A stretch of DNA of 34,868 bases, from NCBI RefSeq assembly GCF_009906315.1, contig NZ_JAAALL010000009.1:1-34868 (forward strand), written 5' to 3'. The notes under the pieces were generated by a model, which worked only from the letters and a program-made list of their open reading frames with translations, ran no database searches and was not told where the DNA came from. The DNA is from Kineococcus vitellinus (GTDB lineage: Bacteria; Actinomycetota; Actinomycetes; Actinomycetales; Kineococcaceae). Shown one piece after another: positions 31,066 through 34,868 of the stretch; position 1 is the stretch's first letter; the number at the start of each line of letters is the position of its first letter. Made by a program: the position numbers and the translations under genes.

Positions 31066-32127
31066 GTGTCCGCGAAGGTTCCTCCGACGAACGAGCAGCG
31101 CCAGGGCCCCGCGGCGGGGGAGAGCACCGCCACCGTGCTCGTCGCCCTCGGCGCCAACGCCCTCATCGCCGTCGCCAAGGGCGTCGCGGCGGTGGTCACC
31201 GGCTCGGCGGCCATGGCCGCCGAGACCGCGCACTCGGTGGCCGACACCGTCAACGAGGTGTTCCTGCTGACGGCGCTGCGCAGCAGCGCCCGCCCGGCCG
31301 ACCGCGAGCACCCGCTGGGCTACGGCCGCGCCCGCTACTTCTGGGCGCTCGTGGCCGCCGGCTCGATCTTCGTCACCGGTGCGCTGTACTCGGCCTTCGA
31401 GGGCGTGGAGGCGCTGACGTCGCCCTCGCACGAGCTGGAGAACCCGCTCGTCTCCTACGTCGTGCTGGCCGTCGCCTTCGTCCTCGAGGGCACCTCGCTG
31501 CTGAAGGGGCTGAAGCAGACGCGCGGGGAGGCCCGCGCGAGCCGCCAGAGCTTCCGGCAGTTCCTGCGCACCAGCGACGACCCCACCGCGACCACCGTCG
31601 TGTTCGAGGACAGCGCCGCGCTCGTCGGCCTGCTGCTGGCCGGTGCCGGGACCGCCCTGCACCAGCTCACCGGGTCGGGCGTCTACGACGGCGTCGCCAG
31701 CCTGTGCATCGCCCTGCTGCTGGCCCTCATCGCCCTGCGCCTGGGCCGCACCAACATGCGGCTGCTCACCGGTGTGCAGGCCGACCCCCGCCTGGTGCGC
31801 GCCGTGCTGGTCCAGCTCGGCGACGAGCCGGAGGTCGACGCGGTCGTGGACCTGCTGACGGTGCAGCTGGGCACCGACCAGGTCCTGGTGTGCGCCCGCC
31901 TGGACCTCGTCGACACCCTGACGGGCGCGCAGGTCGAGCAGGCCGCGGTGCGCATCGGCCGCCGGGTGCGCGAGCGCTTCCCCGACGTCGCCGAGGTGTT
32001 CCTGGAGCCGGTGCCCCGGGACGACGCGGAGGTGCGCGAGCGGGTGCGCGCCCGCTACGGCTCCGAGCTGGCGGAGCAGATCGTCAACGAGGCCGCCGAC
32101 GGGCTGCCGGGGTCCCGCCCCGCCTGA
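31066..32127 (+). CDS. cation diffusion facilitator family transporter
   Basis: Membrane antiporter exporting divalent metal ions (often zinc, iron, manganese or cobalt) in exchange for protons. 353 residues. Six helices are expected. The paired metal site is seen in AAETAHSVADTVNEVFLLTA (His and Asp of helix 2) and VVFEDSAALVGLLLAGAG (Glu-Asp of helix 5). REHPLGYGRARYFWAL is the family signature after helix 2. The C-terminal about 90 residues form the cytoplasmic dimerisation domain (VDAVVDLLTVQLGTDQVLVC). Metal specificity is not evident. It ends 22 bases from the convergent LacI gene. Confidence 0.93.
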   Translation: MSAKVPPTNEQRQGPAAGESTATVLVALGANALIAVAKGVAAVVTGSAAMAAETAHSVADTVNEVFLLTALRSSARPADREHPLGYGRARYFWALVAAGSIFVTGALYSAFEGVEALTSPSHELENPLVSYVVLAVAFVLEGTSLLKGLKQTRGEARASRQSFRQFLRTSDDPTATTVVFEDSAALVGLLLAGAGTALHQLTGSGVYDGVASLCIALLLALIALRLGRTNMRLLTGVQADPRLVRAVLVQLGDEPEVDAVVDLLTVQLGTDQVLVCARLDLVDTLTGAQVEQAAVRIGRRVRERFPDVAEVFLEPVPRDDAEVRERVRARYGSELAEQIVNEAADGLPGSRPA

Positions 32128-32149
32128 GGCCGCCGCCCGCGCGGTGCCC

Positions 32150-33169
32150 TCAGCGGCGCGGCGGGGCGGTGCTGTCGCGCACGACGAGGCTGGTGGCCAG
32201 CTCGACCCGGGGGTTCGGCACGTCCTCGCCGGCGGCCGCCGCCAGCACGGTGCGCGCGGCCAGCGCCCCCATCTCGGCCAGCGGCTGGCGGACCGTCGTC
32301 AGCGGCGGCGAGGCCCAGGCGGCGAGGCTGAGGTCGTCGAAGCCGACGACGCTGACGTCGTCGGGCACGCGCAGCCCGGCGCGGCGCACGGCTTCGTAGA
32401 CCCCGAGCGCGATCTGGTCGCTGGCGGCGAACACCGCGGTGGGCGGGTCCTCCAGCTGCAGCAGGGCGGTGGCCTCGCGCAGCCCCGACTCCTGGTAGAA
32501 GTCGCCCTCGCGCACCAGGAGGGGGTCGAGGACGAGGCCGGCGGACTCCAGGCCGGCGCGGTGGCCGTCCAGGCGCGCGCGGCTGCACAGCAGCCCGGCC
32601 GGGCCGCTGACGTGCGCCACGCGCCGGTGGCCCAGCTGCACGAGGTGCTGGGTGGCGCTCAGCCCGCCGGCCCAGTTCGTCGCGCCGATCGAGGGCGCGC
32701 CCACGACCGGCCCGCCGGCCGGGTCGACGACCACGACCGGCACCGCGACCTCGTGCAGCTCCTGGGCCAGCGTCGGCGCGAGGTCGGAGGTGACGAGGAT
32801 GACCCCGTCGCTGGCGCGGGCGCGCAGGTTGCCCAGCCACTGGCGGGCGGAGGTGGTGCGCCGGTGCACCGCCGAGACGACGGTGCCGGCCCCCGCCGCG
32901 TGGGCGACGTCCTCCACCCCGCGGATGATTTCCACCGCCCACGGGGAGTCGAGGTCGTCGAAGACCAGGTCCAGCAGGCCCGCCCGCAGCGCCGTGCGCG
33001 CCCGCTGCGGGCGGCGGTAGCCGTGCCGGCGCAGCAGCGCCTCGACGCGGTCCCGCGTCGCCGCGGCCACGTCGCCGCGCCCGTTGACGACGCGCGAGAC
33101 GGTCGGCACGGACACCCCCGCCTGGCGGGCGATCTCGGTGATCGTCACGCTGCGCTCGCTGTCGTCCAC
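32150..33169 (-). CDS. LacI family transcriptional regulator
   Basis: A 339-residue sugar-responsive repressor. The N-terminal helix-turn-helix and hinge helix are standard: VTITEIARQAGVSVPTVSRV then VNGRGDVAAATRDRVEALLR. The effector domain has the ribose-binding-like fold with LLDLVFDDLDSPWAVEIIRG, ASDGVILVTSDL, HLVQLGHRRVAHVSGP and VPDDVSVVGFDDLSLA. It lies downstream of the xylanase gene on the same strand but has its own promoter. A 12-base palindrome overlaps that promoter and suggests autoregulation. A role in xylan or xylo-oligosaccharide control is inferred from the neighbour only. Confidence 0.93.
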   Translation of the reverse strand: MDDSERSVTITEIARQAGVSVPTVSRVVNGRGDVAAATRDRVEALLRRHGYRRPQRARTALRAGLLDLVFDDLDSPWAVEIIRGVEDVAHAAGAGTVVSAVHRRTTSARQWLGNLRARASDGVILVTSDLAPTLAQELHEVAVPVVVVDPAGGPVVGAPSIGATNWAGGLSATQHLVQLGHRRVAHVSGPAGLLCSRARLDGHRAGLESAGLVLDPLLVREGDFYQESGLREATALLQLEDPPTAVFAASDQIALGVYEAVRRAGLRVPDDVSVVGFDDLSLAAWASPPLTTVRQPLAEMGALAARTVLAAAAGEDVPNPRVELATSLVVRDSTAPPRR

Positions 33170-33188
33170 CGCGGCGCCCCCTTCCTCC

Positions 33189-33202
33189 GGGTGATCACCC
33201 TA
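33189..33202 (-). promoter_or_regulatory. LacI gene promoter with overlapping palindrome
   Basis: GGGTGATCACCC (33189-33200) is a perfect 12-base palindrome. It overlaps TAGGGT (33202-33197 on the minus strand), the likely -10 box, 27 bases before the GTG. GGAGGAAGGGGG follows as a ribosome-binding site. The palindrome is a good candidate for an autoregulatory operator. Confidence 0.6.
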
Positions 33203-33233
33203 CGGCGGGGCCGGTGCCGGGAGGGAGCGCGGT

Positions 33234-33267
33234 GCGGCACGCCCCGGGCGGGGCCGGGGCGTGCCGC
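33234..33267 (-). terminator. terminator hairpin after the xylanase gene
   Basis: A perfect 12-base stem, GCGGCACGCCCC (33234-33245) with GGGGCGTGCCGC (33256-33267), and a 10-base loop. It lies 10 bases beyond the xylanase stop, between it and the LacI promoter. There is no T tract. Confidence 0.8.
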
Positions 33268-33277
33268 GGTCGCGGGG

Positions 33278-34480
33278 TCAGCGCCCGCCGGCGCCGCGCC
33301 GCGCGTCGAGCAGCGTGGACTGCAGCGCGTGGTAGGCGGGCTTGCGCTCGTAGTCGGCCGTCATGACGGTCGCCGAGCCCTCCTCGGTGAAGAACACCGG
33401 GACCCAGGAGTACTTGTCCGTGAACCCCCAGATCGTGAAGGAGTCGCAGTCCTCCACGCCCAGGCAGGCCTGCAGCGCCCGGCGGTAGTAGTCCGCCTGC
33501 TGCGCCTGCTGGGCGCTGGTCGGGATCCCGTCCTCCGGCAGCACCATCCGCACGTCGAGCTCGGTGATCGCGGTCTCCAGGCCGAGGGCGTCGAAGCGCT
33601 GCAGGTTCGCCTGCAGGTCGGCGGGGAACCCGTACTGCGTGCTGAGGTGGCCCTGGATCGCGAACCCGTCGACCGGGACGCCCTCGGCCTTGAGGTCCTT
33701 GACGAGCTCGTAGTACGCGGTGCTCTTGGCGTTGACGCTCTCGACGCCGTAGTCGTTGAGGAACAGCTTCGCCTGCGGGTCCGCCTCGTGCGCCCAGCGG
33801 AACGCGTCGGCGATGATGCCCGGGCCCAGCCGGGTGATCCAGATGTTCCCGCCCTCGCTCGTCGGGCCGACGCGCAGGCCGCTGCCGTCGTCCTTGACGA
33901 TCTCGTTGGCGACGTCCCACTGCTGGATGCGGCCCGCGTAGCGGCCGACGACGGTCTGGATGTGCTCCTTGAGGATGGCGCGCAGCTCCTCGTCGGTGAA
34001 GTCGCCCTCCTCCAGCCACTCCGGGTTCTGGCTGTGCCACAGCAGGGTGTGCCCGCGCACGACCTGGCGGTTCTCCTGCGCGAAGCGGACGATGGCATCC
34101 ATCGGGTAGAAGTTGTAGAAGTCCTGGCGGGGGTGGATGTACTCCCACTTCGCCTGGTTCTCCGGGGACAGGGAGCTGAACTCCGCGGCCATGCGGTCGC
34201 GGTACTCCACGTCGTAGGCGAACGGGTCGGCGTAGTCCTGCTCCTCGTGGTGGCCGCCGCCGGCGACGGCCGTGCCGACGACGAGGTCGCGCGGGGCCGA
34301 GCGGCGCAGGGTGTCCGCGCCGCCGTGGCGCTGGGCGGCCTGCGCCTGCGCCTTCTCGGCGGTGGGCGGGGGTGCGGCCGCGGACGGCCCGGCCGCCGCC
34401 AGGGCCAGCAGGGCCGGTGCGACGGCGAGCCCGACGAGGTGTCGGGCGGTGGTGGTGGGGGACTTGCGGTGCAGAGGCAT
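33278..34480 (-). CDS. secreted GH10 endo-1,4-beta-xylanase
   Basis: Extracellular enzyme cleaving internal beta-1,4 bonds of xylan. 400 residues. A signal peptide is clear (basic MPLHRKS, then hydrophobic LVGLAVAPALLALAAA, cleavage near GPSAAA). The GH10 barrel shows VRGHTLLWHSQNPEWL, DVANEIVKD with the acid/base Glu193, FAIQGHLS, and AITELDVRM with the nucleophile Glu307, then FTIWGFTDKYSWVP. No carbohydrate-binding module is attached. The ATG at 34480 begins the signal peptide. Two palindromes about 50 bases upstream and a LacI gene downstream suggest sugar-dependent control. Confidence 0.95.
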   Translation of the reverse strand: MPLHRKSPTTTARHLVGLAVAPALLALAAAGPSAAAPPPTAEKAQAQAAQRHGGADTLRRSAPRDLVVGTAVAGGGHHEEQDYADPFAYDVEYRDRMAAEFSSLSPENQAKWEYIHPRQDFYNFYPMDAIVRFAQENRQVVRGHTLLWHSQNPEWLEEGDFTDEELRAILKEHIQTVVGRYAGRIQQWDVANEIVKDDGSGLRVGPTSEGGNIWITRLGPGIIADAFRWAHEADPQAKLFLNDYGVESVNAKSTAYYELVKDLKAEGVPVDGFAIQGHLSTQYGFPADLQANLQRFDALGLETAITELDVRMVLPEDGIPTSAQQAQQADYYRRALQACLGVEDCDSFTIWGFTDKYSWVPVFFTEEGSATVMTADYERKPAYHALQSTLLDARRGAGGR

Positions 34481-34519
34481 CGTCGGCCTTCCGTCGGCTC
34501 CATCGCCTGGGCGGGCGGT

Positions 34520-34540
34520 CTTCCGGAAGACTTCCGGAAG
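34520..34540. promoter_or_regulatory. tandem palindromic operator upstream of the xylanase
   Basis: The perfect palindrome CTTCCGGAAG occurs twice (34520-34529 and 34531-34540), separated by one A, with centres 11 bases apart, about one helical turn. It begins 40 bases before the xylanase ATG. The central CG and symmetry suit a LacI-family operator. The LacI gene's own palindrome has a different sequence. Confidence 0.7.
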
Positions 34541-34623
34541 CTCGGTGGCTGGACTGTACGAACCCTGTGCGCGCAGCGTCAAGACCCGTCACGGAGAGGG
34601 CGGTCCGCCCGGACCCCGACTGC

Positions 34624-34629
34624 TACCGT
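34624..34629 (+). promoter_or_regulatory. -10 hexamer TACCGT of the EamA gene
   Basis: TACCGT ends 5 bases before the GTG at 34635. A leaderless transcript is predicted. Confidence 0.5.
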
Positions 34630-34634
34630 CGGTC

Positions 34635-34868
34635 GTGAAGCTCCTCGGTAGCGCTATCCGCCCGGCCGCCGGACCGTCATCGCGCGGGCTGCTCCTGGGC
34701 CTGCTGGGCGTCCTCGTCTTCTCCCTGACGCTGCCCTCCACCCGCCTCGCCGTCGCCGGGCTCGACCCGCTGTTCGTCGGCGCCGGGCGCGCGGTCCTCG
34801 CCGCGCTGCTCGCGAGCGCCCTGCTGGCGCTGCGCCGCGTCCCCCGCCCCGCCCGCCGGCTGCTGCCG
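34635..34868 (+). CDS. EamA/DMT family transporter, 5' part
   Basis: The frame is open from the GTG to the window edge, 78 residues. After a short basic, hydrophilic start, RGLLLGLLGVLVFSLTLPST forms the first membrane helix. RLAVAGLDPLFVGAGRAVLA and the helix ALLASALLALRR follow. The pattern of a small-residue helix, a conserved TRLAV and a following FVGxGRA is characteristic of EamA drug/metabolite transporters, which carry 10 helices over about 300 residues. The substrate is not predictable. The rest lies outside the window. Confidence 0.85.
   Translation, partial: MKLLGSAIRPAAGPSSRGLLLGLLGVLVFSLTLPSTRLAVAGLDPLFVGAGRAVLAALLASALLALRRVPRPARRLLP

Noticed and set aside
1-34868. A CRISPR array, insertion sequence, prophage or toxin-antitoxin module
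   Set aside because: I found no spaced repeats of CRISPR type, no transposase or integrase motifs, no terminal inverted repeats with flanking duplications and no toxin pair. The repeats present are short tandem arrays only.

Overview
The window is very GC-rich chromosomal DNA (well above 70% by eye, with third codon positions almost always G or C). Gene content and order are those of a free-living actinobacterium: clpS-DUF2017-murI followed by rph-rdgB, a SigK/RskA pair, DUF3039, DUF3618, a WXG100 protein and an AztC/AztD zinc system. The overall style resembles Kineococcus and its relatives, but that placement is an impression and not a measurement. I see no insertion sequences, prophage, CRISPR array, rRNA or plasmid functions. 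One tRNA is present, tRNA-Leu(UAG).

Layout. 0.2-6.7 kb: PAS-GGDEF diguanylate cyclase, YqjM-type ene-reductase, YqgE/AlgH protein, DUF3039 protein, DEAD/DEAH helicase, SRPBCC protein, a truncated TerB-like protein and an RDD membrane protein. 6.7-12.3 kb: NAD salvage (nicotinamidase and pncB, minus strand) divergent from clpS-DUF2017-murI, then rph-rdgB. 12.3-15.9 kb: a broken molybdopterin oxidoreductase, a fasciclin lipoprotein, a SigK-like ECF sigma factor and its RskA-like anti-sigma factor. 16.0-21.5 kb: ATP-grasp ligase, tRNA-Leu, Bcp peroxiredoxin, DUF3618 protein, GroES-like protein running into a cytochrome P450, RidA, and a membrane GGDEF protein. 21.5-26.2 kb: a hypothetical protein, P1 peptidase, LysR regulator, and the zinc pair aztC/aztD under a Zur-like operator. 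26.4-34.9 kb: GH13 trehalose-synthase-like enzyme, orphan WXG100 protein, YitT-like membrane protein, HATPase (RsbW-like), OhrR-like MarR regulator, cation diffusion facilitator, LacI regulator, secreted GH10 xylanase, and the start of an EamA transporter.

Two patterns run through the window. First, many genes have a TAnnnT-type -10 hexamer 5-8 bases before the start codon, which predicts leaderless mRNAs and resolves several ambiguous starts. Second, three places (about 6.0, 12.7 and 18.35 kb) look as if sequence is missing: a gene loses its end or frame and its neighbour loses its beginning. These could be real deletions or assembly gaps in hairpin-rich DNA, and they decide whether the molybdo-oxidoreductase, the P450 and the TerB protein are functional.

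The most coherent regulatory modules are fasciclin-SigK-RskA with a SigK-like promoter in front of the fasciclin gene, the Zur-box-aztD-aztC unit without its ABC ATPase and permease, and the xylanase with a tandem palindromic operator next to a LacI regulator. I did not find a system that I can call wholly new.
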